Program-made: the position numbers and the translations under genes
DNA from: Eumeta japonica
Taxonomy: Eukaryota > Arthropoda > Insecta > Lepidoptera > Psychidae
Assembly: GCA_005406025.1 (NCBI GenBank)
Contig: BGZK01000145.1
Location: forward strand, 496,001-560,000
Reading direction: 5' to 3'
Length of the DNA stretch: 64,000 bases
Notes under the pieces: generated by a model
Database searches by the model: none
What the model was told of the DNA's origin: nothing
What the model saw: only the letters and a program-made list of their open reading frames with translations
Shown here: piece by piece, positions 1 to 11,625 of the stretch
Layout of the letters: every line of letters starts with the position of its first letter
Numbering within the stretch: the stretch's first letter is position 1

Positions 1-299
1 AACATAATTTTATTAATACAATTAATTCCCACGGAAGTCTAGATGTAAATTATTTTTTCTGATAATATCAAAATATCTACATAAAATTCAATGACTTTTA
101 TTGTAATACACCCACTAACTAGAAACTAAAAATTTAATACAGGCACCTTTTGACGGTTAATTAACAGACCCATTAGATTTGTCAACAACTCTGTGATGAT
201 TGCCTACAGGTCGTGAAAGAGCTATAGTCTGATGATGAATAGGAAAATGGTGACATCTTAGAATTAATATTATTACTATATTTTAAAATTTATACTGGT

Positions 300-660
300 A
301 GCGATATCGAAGTTGAAAATGGAACGGGGAACAGAATCCAGAGCCAGGACCGAGTCCGAAATTAAAACCAAAACCGGGGTCAAAATTGAGTATGGAATCG
401 GCGTCAAAATGGAGAGCCTAATCGGGATCGAAATACAAAAGATGAAGGTATTGTTTGCGCTCGGCTTCATGCAAATTAGAACTATGATTGGTAATGGAAT
501 CAGAGGTGCAAGTGGGACGCAGAACAGAATCGAAAACGGGATCAGGATCATAGTTGAAAGCATGACTGAAATTGAGAACGGGACTGGGGTTGAAAACGAG
601 CGTGAAATCGGAATCAGAATCAAAGTGTGATCGGGATCGGAATCTAAAGCGAGATCGGGC
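300..660. repeat. Degenerate hexanucleotide-period repeat, locus 1
   Basis: The + strand is a run of six-base units of the type gggatc/gaaatc/gaatcg. The six-base register keeps both strands open for over 100 codons and gives alternating dipeptide-like translations, Gly-Ile/Glu-Ile/Arg-Ile on + and Pro-Ile/Pro-Phe on -. An internal duplication of 'gatacaaaagatgaa' lies near 433 and 680. The long frame is therefore a product of repeat period and not evidence for a protein. Related sequence recurs near 2245 and 9735. Confidence 0.6.
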
Positions 661-1124
661 ATGATACTGATATTGATCGATACAAAAGATGAAAAAAACC
701 ATATTGATGGAGCTGCCAATGTCCAATGGAGCGGACATTGACTACATGGGCAAGCCACCCACAAGAAAGGGCAGAACACGTCTGCTGGACAGGCTTAGTA
801 TACAATAATGAATTCAAAGGTGCTATAGACTAACTTAATGTTTTAACATTTTATTCAAACTTCGCCCGCGTGTACGAAAGTTTTGTGATAACAATGGTTT
901 TGATGATATTTTTTACTTGTTATAATGTGAATGAGATGGTTTTCTACGTCAAGATATATAATTAAAGAAATACAATGCGACAAGTATCATCAATCTGAAA
1001 AAAAATGTTGAACAATCGGCATGTTGTAGGATAGATGTATCTTCAACGATCGTCGGAAGGACATAAACTTAGCTTAAAGTACTCTTTTATTCCGAATTTT
1101 ATATAATTTTATAATTTATTTTTT
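661..1124. other. AT-rich non-coding stretch
   Basis: Nothing recognisable. No family match, no strong repeat and no splice-flanked open frame was seen. Confidence 0.5.
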
Positions 1125-1551
1125 ACTAGCTTCTGCCCGTGGCTCCGTCCGCGTCGACATATAATTTTTTCCTCATTTTCTGTATCGAGTAATCTTGCTA
1201 TCAGTGATACCAATCCCGAGCTTCTTTTGGATTTAAGTTCCGATTTCACAATTAGTTCCAATACAACCTTGTTCTCTATCCCAAACCTGCGTCCTCTCTT
1301 TTTCAATCAGGTCATCATTTTAGATTCTGACATCGATTTCAGATAAATATAAATTATTATTAAATCCAATAAGTGTAAATAATATGCATTACGCATTAGT
1401 GGGAGGTATAAAATATCACTTGTATAATGCAGAAAATATTTTATCTGTGTGCTGAATTTTATCTAAATCTGTCCAGCGGTTTACGTGTCATTGAGTAAAA
1501 AACAACTAAGAAACGACAAAAAGTATCGCATTTGTAATTTTATAATAATGG
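1125..1551 (+). mobile_element. Lepidopteran 'actagct...gcccgc' interspersed repeat, unit A
   Basis: It opens with actagcttctgcccgtggc and closes with a 'ctgtccagcggttta' block followed by 'tatcgcatttgtaattttataata'. This is the characteristic head and tail of a very common repeat in moth and butterfly genomes, probably a non-autonomous LINE derivative. No coding capacity remains. Other heads of the same type occur at about 31803, 42540 and 60347. Family naming rests on general knowledge and was not checked by alignment. Confidence 0.6.
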
Positions 1552-2058
1552 CATATACTATTGACAAAAAACGCAGTTTACATTGTTTATTAGTTACTGC
1601 TAGTATACTCTATTGTGACTTTCTTATAGTTAAACCATTGTTATTAATCCTATAGTTACAATCGGATTGTTGAATTTATCTTTTAGTTTTGCTTTCAGCC
1701 CACCTCACTCTCTCACACCATATCTTCCTCCCTCCCACTCTGTCGATACTAATCGCCCACTCTACACTGCTCTTTAGCGAAGGAACTTGTTTGTAAACAA
1801 CCTTTGTTTAGAAACAAAGCAAACAATAGTCAATAAGAATGAGTGACAAAATAACATAAAAATTAATGGATTTCAAATGTTCTAGTTATAAGAAGTTATA
1901 AGGATATTTTACAAAAAAAAAATATATTTTTTTTTATATAAAAATGACGTCACATGATTTAAGTGACGATTTTCAAAATTTCATCAAATTTAGTAATGTT
2001 ATTGTAGAGTTATAAGTAGACATACAGACAGACACTTTCGCATATATAATACTAATAT
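1552..2058 (+). mobile_element. Second tail of the same repeat type, unit B
   Basis: It ends in 'agacatacagacagacact' and 'ttcgcatatataatactaat', the same tail type as unit A, but no second head is visible. It contains a C/T-rich patch (1697-1770) that resembles the C-rich part of the 60347 copy. It is either a 5'-truncated copy inserted next to unit A or the true end of one longer element. Confidence 0.5.
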
Positions 2059-2244
2059 GGGCGTTTGTAGTAGAGGGGCGAGCTCACCGAAACTAGTGTG
2101 CGGATCGCATCAACGCTACCTACAGTTCTCGTGCAATAAAAAAGAGGTCAGGGAAGCTCATCGTTCTAGCGGGGGGCGTACTTAAGGAGTTTAGCAGCGC
2201 CGCTAGTCAGTTACAGGATTAATGCTACTTGTTGGGCGGGCGGT

Positions 2245-2450
2245 CGGGCGAGACTCGGATCGAAACCAAAATCGTGAGTAGGAGCAAGATCGAAACCAAA
2301 AACAATACTAGGGCCAAAGCGAGAGCGACGTCGGGATGAGAGCCGCGAGCGCAGCGGGGCCGGGCTGAAACGGGTCAGGCGTCGAGAGAGGAACTTGGAT
2401 TCAAATCTATAGCGTAATTGGGATTTGGTTAGAGCCGAAATTGGAACAAT
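2245..2450. repeat. Degenerate hexanucleotide-period repeat, locus 2
   Basis: Units such as 'gatcgaaaccaaaa' and 'gcgagagcgacgtcgggatg' continue the six-base pattern seen at 300-660 and 9735-9825. The middle (2310-2390) is GC-rich. It carries no protein match. Confidence 0.45.
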
Positions 2451-3655
2451 TTTATTGGAGAATCTAATAAACTTAGGTACATAAATGTGAATAGTTATTC
2501 GAGCTTTATTGGTTATATTTTTCTACCGACATGGAGTAAGTTTTGTTGTTGTGTATGAGTAATTATAATGTATTTATATTCTAATTGTTAGTTATCAGTC
2601 CATGGTTCCCTAAAAATGTTTTTAAATACAGATTTTGTGAAAACGTTTTTTTTTTAATTTATTAAAACATTCAACGTATATGAGTATCAACGTGGTTGAA
2701 ACGTATTTTAAAAAATTCTCGAATGAATATTACAAGCATGACGATTGAAAGCATTTATTTATTTTTTATGGTGTTCATGCATTTGTATATTCTATCGATG
2801 TGCTTTTATAAAAACGTTAAATTTGTTGATTTATTTGACACATTTTGTGGATTACGATAATCATTTATTCCCTGAATTTCATTGAGCCGTTAGGCTCCAA
2901 GAATAAAAATTGTCATACTTTCACATACATACACGACCCCTTGTTCGGTTCATGGGTAGCCGCTACATGCTATGAGCGAAAAACTGCGAAGTTAACTCAA
3001 ATACGGCCTTTAAAACCACAATTCTATTTATTAAGGGTTGTACAAGGTAAAAAAACTGGGGCGTCGCTAGTAAACGGAGAAAAATGAACGTAGACAAACT
3101 TATAGTAATATTGGTTTTTAAACAGAAAAATGGGTGGTAAAATATATATAGAATTTAAAATATGTAATATCAAAATATTTATGGAAAGTCAAAAAGGCGA
3201 TTGAAAATATATCACAATAGGTTGATGTATTTTATGTCAATGCATAGGGATGTTTTCAATCTAAGAATTATAAAAATTAATGTAAAGAACATATAGAATG
3301 CCCTTGCATTTGATGCCCCCAGTAATTTCTATGGAAAATCATTCGAATAACCGATAACGTTCGAAGATTCGATTGAAGTGGAGATTCGGTCAAAGAAAGT
3401 AAGCGTCGGCCACGCGTGTCTTTGTTTTCCCATTTTATCGACATCTGCGATAACTTTAGGAAACTGCGCACCAAACAATAAATAGCTTTACGTCGTAATA
3501 CGTAAATTGCATGTTGCATGCAGTATAAAAATTGTTGTAAAAGCACTTACAAACGTATCCCGGCGGACACGAGTAGTTCGAGACCCTCCGAACTGAGACA
3601 ATAATTTTTTTCGTAATCCCAATTCGTGGTATCGGTTTTCGATATTGAATTTGAT
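2451..3655. other. AT-rich non-coding stretch
   Basis: It holds homopolymer T near 2648 and open frames at 2845-3087 and 3277-3546 that match no family I know and lack repeat or codon structure. No gene is supported. Confidence 0.45.
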
Positions 3656-3689
3656 ACGTCTCATCTACGGGGAGGGCGCTAGTGGAAAA

Positions 3690-3980
3690 AAAAACCCCTC
3701 TTACTGGGGAATCTTGTCCGAGTGTCATGCACTTGCCCCGTCCCTTTCGCGGGGTGGCGCACGGGCCGCTCCGTCCCGCGCCTCCTCCGGGACGCAGCGC
3801 CGGTCGCCGGCAGCAGCAAGGATATCGACCGCTGCACGCCGCTAGGTATTGATCGGCGCAGATAAGTGCCGCCGCGGGGCGGCCGCCGGGCGGTGCGCCC
3901 GCCCGCCCCCCGCCCGCCTTATCTATAAATACGGAGAGGTCGTTGGGGGTCCAGCTCGAGGATAATTTTAGAAAAAAAAA
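3690..3980 (+). promoter_or_regulatory. GC-rich islet with TATA box, candidate core promoter
   Basis: A C/G-rich block (about 3730-3920, including repeated cccgccc runs) ends directly in 'ttatctataaatacggag', a textbook TATAAATA box at about 3923-3930. About 25-35 bases downstream is 'ggtccagctcgagg', where a start site would be expected. The first ATG downstream (about 3986, 'acgaaatgg') opens only a ten-codon frame, so any transcript would have a short leader peptide, be spliced soon after, or be non-coding. Inference from motifs only. Confidence 0.3.
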
Positions 3981-5135
3981 ACGAAATGGGAGCACAGCGT
4001 CCTGGACGGCGGTTATGAAAATGTCTGAATCGATTTTTAGCTATTGGACGTGTCTGCACCACGAACGTATGACGTAATCGATTTTGATACGAGATTGTAG
4101 TGTCATTTAAAATTTGCCTGTCGTCCGGGTGAATTGCTAAAATATATCTAGTTGCGCTGAGACAAGCTTCTATCAAAAAATATTGTACTTCTGGCAGTTA
4201 CTCTTCTCATAATACTCTATTCTATTCCGTATCTGTTCGGTTGATTCGAAACAAGAATTGGAGTGTATCATCAAAATGTAGACTACGATGTTTCTTCTGC
4301 ATCGAATAGGTCTCAAAAGCGGAGTCGAGTTACATGTACAGTTATTTATATTTCTTCACAAAGCATAGAGATGTTTTATTCAAAAAACGCGATCGTGGAC
4401 CGCGTTCGCGTTAACGACAACAATTAACAGTTATCATCACAAACGATTAACCGTAACATCGTTAACGATTAAGCCTCAATAAATAAAAACAGTAATCCGA
4501 ATGCGTATATATGTTTCAATATTGGCGAGGGCGCCGGGAGGTGGGAGGAGGGTGCAAGGGTGTGCAAGTGCACACCCCTGGCTTTGCCTACGTGAGAGGA
4601 AAATACACCGAAAGACGTACGATAATAAAATGTCTGTTACTAATATGCATCGCCTTGATAAAAATTGTGGCGACATCCGTGAATGTTCTAGACATTAGAT
4701 AATATAAAACAGTGTATTATAAAAAAGTTAGGTTCATATTAACGCAACCCAGTCAATAAATAAAATAGTCATCTTTTGCGCAACACTATTGTTCTCTAAA
4801 AATCCATTTCCATATAATATAATACAAAATAAAAGCGTGTAAGCAAAGCAAACAGTACGTATCTCTATGCTGAAAAGCAAAAACTATACTTTTACAATTC
4901 AGCTGAACCTAAGGTTGCCAAACTTTCCTTACAAGTAGCAAAGTGTATATGTGATTTCTGCAACAATAAACAATGTGTAAAGGTTTGTAAAAAAAAATTG
5001 AGTATTATTTATTTTAATTCTCATATTTCGTAGAAATTTAAATATGTTTCGTACACCTTTTACCATTGATAATAACTACTGGATCGCCAAAGAGTACAAT
5101 CTAATGTTTGTTTTCCTAGCGCTGAATCGTTAAAC
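3981..5135. other. Non-coding stretch with one small hairpin
   Basis: The only structure is an 8-bp perfect stem at 4558-4577 (gggtgtgc, loop aagt, gcacaccc) inside a G-rich patch. The rest is AT-rich with no match. Confidence 0.4.
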
Positions 5136-5139
5136 GTGC

Positions 5140-5395
5140 AGGTCCGGTTAGTCATCTCGTCCCGCGACCTCCGTAACTAAGTAACGCCCTCCCCGCCTAT
5201 CCCCCACACCCCCCGCCTAGCGCCCGCCGACGGCGCCTGACCGGGAGATCGATTCTCCTATCGCCCTCGCATTACCTACCGTCGCTATTTCACTTCATGC
5301 CGATGTTAAAATAAACCATTATGCACAGGGAAGTCAATACTTTTCCAATTCAACTCCAATGCAACTCCGAGTCAATACAACTCCAACGAGTTGAA
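5140..5395. other. GC-rich islet followed by short 'caactcc' repeats
   Basis: 5150-5275 is C-rich (cccccacaccccccgcc) against an AT-rich background. 5345-5390 repeats 'aactccaatgc'-type units four or so times. No protein match. It could be a regulatory islet or chance composition. Confidence 0.3.
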
Positions 5396-7485
5396 AGTTC
5401 AATAAGACATTTTAAATATGGCGGCACATGTTTAAAATTTTGAAAGATTCATTTTAATAGTTTCAATATGAGGGTTATTTTCCACTAAAGTGTCGTCATT
5501 CGCCAATGATTTTGTGACGTTGCGCGCGCGCGGCCGTCGTTATTGTAACTACCTGCAGGACAAATCGTTGTGTGGCAATCGCTGTTGGGTTTAGTCATAT
5601 AATGAACTCGTTCGTCAACCAAATGATTTGTCCGTGCAATTTCAGTTCGCTAGTTCGCTAAGTCTCTTTGTTGGTTTCTCTTTTATTTTAACCTCTCAAA
5701 ACCTAGCAATCGATGCATTGACATGTAAGCGAAAATTACATGTAAATATAAAAATATAAGGCTGCGTTTGATCACATATCATTTAAAGTGATTTATAAGA
5801 ATATTATAATTCCAAAAATATTAAGTTAATCTTGTTAGTGTTTTTATGTACAACATTACTGTATTTAAATAATAGATGAACTATTATTGTAATAGCATTC
5901 GCCAAAACTATTGATAGAAAGCTTTTTAAATGTTTTTATACCTTTTTTTAAAAATTGGTTTATTTTTAAGTTATCCATTTTATCGAATGTGTAGCAAGTC
6001 TTTATCATTATCTACCAATGAGTTTCTTCTTGAGACGCCGGCCCTAGCTACGACATCAAGGCAACATTGAAATTTTGTTTTATTTTCAAAACCAAACATA
6101 TATGTAAATATTGTAGTCCTTTCAAATAGATCGCCAAATCGAAATTTTGGAGGAAATACAGGAGTTTTCGATGTGAATTACCATGAATTATATAAAAACG
6201 TTAAATGAAAAACATTTTTTTAAACTCCGAGGAAGGATGAAAAAACAAAATGTTTCTTAGTAAATTTATTTTGGGTTAGGTATATTTATTTCAGAAAAAA
6301 AATCTGATTAAAACGTATAAAGCAATAAAATGATCGTTTGACGTATTTGCTAGTATTAAAATTATCAGAGTCAGTGTTTAGAAGTTAAGAAATGGTATGC
6401 ATAAATTTAAAAGTCATAGTGAACTGAAAAGTCAATATACACTATATATTTAAATAGAAAAATATAAACTTTCTTTTCAGAGATTTTTGCCACTAATATA
6501 AAGATATACCAATTTTATTTCCTTAATATTCAATATGAATGTATACGATGATTTTTTTTATTCATACTGTTTAACTCATCATGACTAGACTGAACACTTA
6601 GTCGCTTTTAAAATACTATTCGCTTTTGATTTTCAGTCAGATATGAATTTGTCTGTTTGAAATTTTTTGTTGCTACGACATTGCTTATGACGTACCAATA
6701 ATTAAACATACGGAGTATAATATAGTGTACAGTGTTATTGAAGAAATAGATAAATTGATGTAAATAAACAAAATTAAAAGTAAAATAAATGTAAAATTTC
6801 ATATTTTATAATTTTTAGCTATCAGTTCATCATCATAAATAACTCTTTTGCTTTTGAAACAAATTCTTGAAAAACCTTTATTTTTTCACATGTTTCGGTT
6901 CTTTCATTGATCGTTTCCAAATACTTAAAAATAGTCCATGTCGAAAACTTCTGTATTTCCTCCATAATTTTGATTTACAGGACTACTTGATTAGATTATT
7001 TACATACATATTCAGTAAATATCATCGACTAAGACTGTTTAAATCGATGCAATTAACTGTAACATCCTGTCTGTTTTAACTGTAATCAACCATCCTGGTG
7101 CGCTGGTTGACCGATATTGAAACTATTTGTTTTATGGACATGGATGTGCATACTGTAACGTTGTATATAGTTGAAAATATATGCCAGTCGAAAATAAATG
7201 CTGTAGACTATGTCCATGTCACAATAAGTCGTGTTTCGCGGGTGAAGCACGTAGGTGCCAATTATTTTTACGTATTATATTATACTATGAACATCGTCGT
7301 ATGATAGTGACAGGTTGCCATATCTGCGAGTGCATTGCGACCCTTTCGTTCCAAGTCAAATTCATACGTCTGTACGTTCGACGACATATTTTCGGGCGCT
7401 GGTAAGAAATGAAATTCTCCTCCAGACAATATATACATATGAACAAAACTAAAAATGCACAGATGTTCATGTGAAGTCCTGAAGC
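5396..7485. other. Mostly AT-rich non-coding stretch
   Basis: A small CG-rich patch (5520-5545, gcgcgcgcgcggcc) precedes a moderately GC 100-bp block. The remainder is AT-rich. Short open frames at 6608-7405 carry no motif or family signature. Confidence 0.4.
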
Positions 7486-7489
7486 GTAC

Positions 7490-7870
7490 TAAAACAGCGC
7501 TACCGACACAAAGGTGCACTCTGTCGCCTCCGATGTCGCTCTTGCAGAGTCAGCGGCCGATCGGCGAGTGCGCACGGGGGAAAAGGGGCGAAGAGGGACC
7601 GTCGCGACCACGAATATGTGCAGGCGAGTGTACGTCGAACTGACCGGCGCCCAAACGTCAAAAAGCAAAAAGAAAAAAAAAAGAAGCACCTCCTCGGTCA
7701 ACCCCCTCGCGGGCGGTAAAAAGGCCAAAACGCGCGCGGCCGGAATGTGGGCCGGCCGCCCCTCGGCGCGCCGCTCGTGGGAGACTATTTCAGTGCTCCA
7801 AAGCGATCTGCCCGCTCGCAGCTCGGCGCTCGGCGCGCGGACCGTGCGAGCACGAGACGAAGCTAATTTT
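7490..7870. other. GC-rich islet
   Basis: Markedly CG-rich for this window (for example ggccggccgcccctcggcg at about 7752), with a purine tract at 7660-7686. Overlapping open frames on both strands reflect low stop-codon density in GC-rich DNA and show no domain. It is a candidate regulatory or 5'-leader region; function unknown. Confidence 0.3.
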
Positions 7871-8289
7871 TATGGGAAAATATTTTAGATATATTTTGTT
7901 TTGTTATGTTCGAAACGATCTGCATCAGACCCGAGCGTGTCATATGTTTTTATAGGTTATATTTGAAATCGGTCACAGCTTCAAAAATTAAATGTTAGAT
8001 TATTTCGCTACCTATCAACCCACTACCGGGGCCTACCTTCGACTATTTATCAACTTATTTATCGAAACGCGTGGATTTTACATGAAATTACGTATGCAAT
8101 AAAAAATGTTTATTATCATCTCCAGTAAATAATTGTTTACAGAAATAGTTAATATTATTAATTATTACAGTAGAGGATTGTAATGTAGATCAGCTCATAG
8201 ACGAACGATTTTGTGTTTAATTTTTATTATTTTAATTCGTTATAGGGTCGAAATAACTCTAGATAATACCGAACCGATAGAAAACGGAG

Positions 8290-8500
8290 ACCGGTTAGCG
8301 GATGCGGCGGGCGTACCATCGGCTCGGTGAAACTCCGCTGGGGAATAAACGAGCGATCGCGTGGTGTCGCGCAGTCGGATAAGAATTCCTGAAAACGATC
8401 TCATGAATAAACACCCTTCGCGAGCTTTTCAGTGGCGTGACTCCGGTGAGGTGCCGGCGCACGCCCGCGCCGCGGCGCCACCGCTGCACGCACCCTAACA
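8290..8500. other. GC-rich islet
   Basis: CG-rich block including 'gcccgcgccgcggcgccacc' near 8464. The minus-strand open frame across it has no recognisable motif. Candidate regulatory sequence only. Confidence 0.25.
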
Positions 8501-8859
8501 ACTCCTTCATTCACAAACAATACAATTTATGTTGGAATTTATTCACCACTACTGTAGAATCATTTGGGTATTCTTCAATTATTAACACCTGGCGCACGGA
8601 ATCCATATTCCTATCGCGAAGCTAACTATATGCAGACTAACTTTTACCGCATCAAATGGCGCACACGATTCAATAATACTGAATAATAATCATTTTTATT
8701 TAATATTAAAACTGATCGTGTCGATAATTGAGTAATATAAAACATGCAGCATATTTCAACAGATGTACACTCTAAATATCTTTTATGATAAGTGCGGGAC
8801 TTGTGAGATAGTACTATAAATGTTTAAGCTTTTCACAGAAGGTTCCACATACGTGCTTG

Positions 8860-9000
8860 CATTATTAAAACGACAACGCTGACTCAGCGCTGTGGAAAAA
8901 TCTCATGCTTGTCACATAAAGGCCGTGTTTTTCCAAAGGCTTTATGATGCGTGCGGAAGTAAATCATGCGATGTCATAACTTTCATGCATATATTCAGGT
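8860..9000. promoter_or_regulatory. Block with perfect MARE/AP-1-like palindrome
   Basis: 8877-8889 reads cgctgactcagcg, a perfect 13-bp palindrome containing TGACTCAGC, the form bound by small Maf/CncC-type bZIP dimers. The next 110 bases are less AT-biased and contain several homeodomain-like TAAATCATG/ATCATGC cores. Binding is inferred from motif shape alone. Confidence 0.25.
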
Positions 9001-9734
9001 GATTCGAAAATTATATTCTTGACGTATATTTGAATACTTTAAAGTATCATTTTTCTCATATTGTAGTATGTTAAACGATATTAATTGTAACAATAAAAAT
9101 ATATTTCAATATGAATTTACCCGCCATTCCTAAACAGATTTTCAGTTTCTGTACGAGAAAATTCAAAGTAAAACATGTTAGAAATGTTGTAAATTGTAGA
9201 CAATTTTTATTGACGCGTCGTGTATTGGTATGATGCTCGATATTTTATCATTCGAGTAGACATAAAAAACAGTGTTTAATTTAAAACTTAGATACTATAT
9301 ACATACGAGAATTAGGATTAAGCCGTATTTACTAATAAAAGTTATGTAAGTTAATATCACAAACGGAATTATTTCAAGTAAACATTTATACCAATTTAAG
9401 TTTTATTTGCAAATTAGTTGTCACCACTCGATTCATCAGACAAATTTTACGGGTTACTTTTACGAAATAGGATTTTAATTTTGATGCAACGGGCTGTACG
9501 ACTCATTGATTTGACGGACTGACGGTCCAATAAACGAACTAACGGATGGACGAACATGACGTAACTATAAGGTTAATTGCATGGGAAAACAATTTACGTC
9601 TATAATGTTCGCCTTACAACATTGCTGAAGAAAAACTGCGCGTCTTGATGTGTTATGAACCTCTACAAAGGTTAATTCGGCTATGAAAGTATTAAAGGTG
9701 CAGTTTTGTAATACTGAAAAAAGCGGCGGGTAAG
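9001..9734. other. AT-rich non-coding stretch
   Basis: Nothing recognisable apart from a short 'ttgacggactgacggtcca' patch with repeated 'cggac/gacgg' words at about 9510-9560. Confidence 0.4.
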
Positions 9735-9825
9735 TTGTTGGGATTGGGACCGAGATCGGAAATGGAACGCGAACGAAAACGCTAACTGGGGCTACCGAAA
9801 TAACGATTCGGATTGAGACATTGGA
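9735..9825. repeat. Degenerate hexanucleotide-period repeat, locus 3
   Basis: 'gggattgggaccgagatcgg' followed by 'aaatggaacgcgaacgaaaa' repeats the six-base theme of the loci at 300 and 2245, here about 90 bp. The minus-strand translation alternates Val/Ile/Pro as at locus 1. Confidence 0.5.
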
Positions 9826-11005
9826 CAATTTATTTAATGCCGCGCGTGCACGGCTGCGGGCGGATCGTTCAGATATCTTCAGGTAAAACTGTTGTTCTTT
9901 ATTTTGACCGTAGTGATACTTTTAAAATAACAGTGCTAAGTATGCAATGACAATACGATTCGCTTTAAAAGTCTCTCCTGAAATTGATTATGACGTCATT
10001 AAATTTCAGTTCACCCGAAAAAAAATCAATCGGGCATGTGAAGTACGAATGAAGCCCGAGGTTAACTAGTGCAGAAAGAGTAAATAATATTGAATATAGA
10101 TATTTGATATTATAGGTGGTAAAGATATGTTAAATATATCATACGACACAGTGATTACTTTCCAAAAAAGTTATCAAACAACTATTCATTTTGAATACTT
10201 AGAAACACCGATATAAAAATATATTGGTAACCCTCTTTTGAAAGGGAAAATCGTTTTGGCACGCCCCTCCAAAATGCATAGTGATAGCGCTTAAACACTT
10301 AATATGCATACAAATTAACATTTATCGGATGCAATACGAAAACAGACCACCCCCATCCGGAAATCAGGCTCGAAAATGCCCATTAAGTATTCAAGCCGAG
10401 TAATGAAATGCGGTCGCAACCGTCGGAGCAAGTTTTACAGAGGGCGCGCATGCGGGCTGGGGTTAATTTTTTTTTTTTTGTTTCATTGTAATTGTAGGAG
10501 GATTCGTTGAAGGGTGCATTTATTTTATTGGAGAGGGTATTTGCTCCAAACGTTGAGAGGGAAACGTACAGTCGACCGAAAAAGTTTATGTATTGTTGAG
10601 ATTTGTTACGCTTTGTTACTTTTGCGACATTTGAACCGACGTGTTTCGCTGGTTGTGACGTAATAGTATTTTTATCATGTTTCCGTGGAAATTTTTCTTT
10701 GCATCCCTTAGCCCGGAAAAGATTCTCCTCGCGTGAAAAGAGAAAGCCATGTGTATATTTTTGATATGAAAATTTTCCATTTGCAAAATAATATCGGCAG
10801 GTCGATTAAATAATACTCTACTTGCTTTTTACCTGAAAATACCATGCATTTGTAAAACAAAATACCATTAATACACTTTGCTAGCATAAATTTAAACATT
10901 TTTATTATTAATATGCACTCATACATAGAATATTCTTGGGAATTATATTTCTGGTTAAAATTTACAATATTGTCTACTGTGATAGAACAATATTGTGAAT
11001 AAATT
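9826..11005. other. Non-coding stretch
   Basis: AT-rich with a less AT-rich patch at 10340-10460 and a poly-T run at about 10469. Nothing else recognisable. Confidence 0.4.
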
Positions 11006-11009
11006 TTTG

Positions 11010-11245
11010 AAGCCTGGAGGATTCACGGAATGCAATAGGAGTAATTTGCGATCTCTCCAAGGCGTTCGACTGTATAAATCACGAAATACTGATCAAGAAA
11101 CTACATCATTACGGAGTTATGGGTTGTGCACTCAATCTATTGGCATCATATTTGACTAATAGGATTCAGAAGGTCGTCAATAACATGAGATCGTCGTCCA
11201 TGGTCCGCATGAGGGTGCCACAGGGATCGATTCATTTAGGGGGTT
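11010..11245 (+). pseudogene. Non-LTR retrotransposon reverse transcriptase fragment (jockey/CR1-like)
   Basis: The translation reads ...GVICDLSKAFDCINHEILIK, then LHHYG, LASYLTNR and MRVPQGS. These are the RT palm motif with its first catalytic aspartate (xDLSKAFDxxxH), the helix that follows, and the RVPQGS motif before the FADD block. The FADD aspartates and everything after are absent, as the frame breaks after the Ser. It is therefore a short internal piece of an ORF2 and cannot be active. A LINE-type 3' tail follows about 190 bp downstream in the same orientation and may belong to the same insertion after an internal deletion. Confidence 0.85.
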
Positions 11246-11429
11246 CTGTGTGCTCATGTTCAATAAGATTTCTGTGCATATACAAATTAACCCTTATACA
11301 AATTTAAAGTATTTATTAAGCAAACACTTTGCACAAAAGCTTATTATATAATTTCTGAATATTTAGAGGATAAATGGACATAATGAGCTCAGGTTTGAGC
11401 TTAATGAGGACAGGTTTTTTCCTGCAATA

Positions 11430-11625
11430 GTTTTATATACGATTGAATTTCTATATAATCGGTTTGAAAATAGTTACCCTTAAGTTTCTTGTTCGTTCTT
11501 CTTGAGGGATAACTGCCTTACGAACGAGTGGTAATTAAAAAACTCTAAATTCTTTAAATGTTTGACATATTTAAAGTGCTATATTATAACCTATGAAATA
11601 AAGCCATTTTGAATTTAAATTTGTG
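11430..11625 (+). mobile_element. LINE 3' tail, copy 1
   Basis: It contains 'cttgttcgttcttcttgagg' 'gataactgcctta' and ends 'gaaataaagccattttgaat'. The block at 59490-59690 matches along its whole length (same 'ttcttcttgagggataac' core and same end), so this is a dispersed family. The tail form is typical of lepidopteran jockey/CR1-like LINEs and their SINE partners. Confidence 0.75.

Noticed and set aside
313..779. Long open frames on both strands (105-167 codons)
   Set aside because: They follow from the six-base repeat period, start at weak or non-ATG codons and encode only alternating dipeptides.
3456..3995. 179-codon minus-strand open frame
   Set aside because: It begins at GTG, runs through a GC-rich islet where stops are rare, and has no motif.
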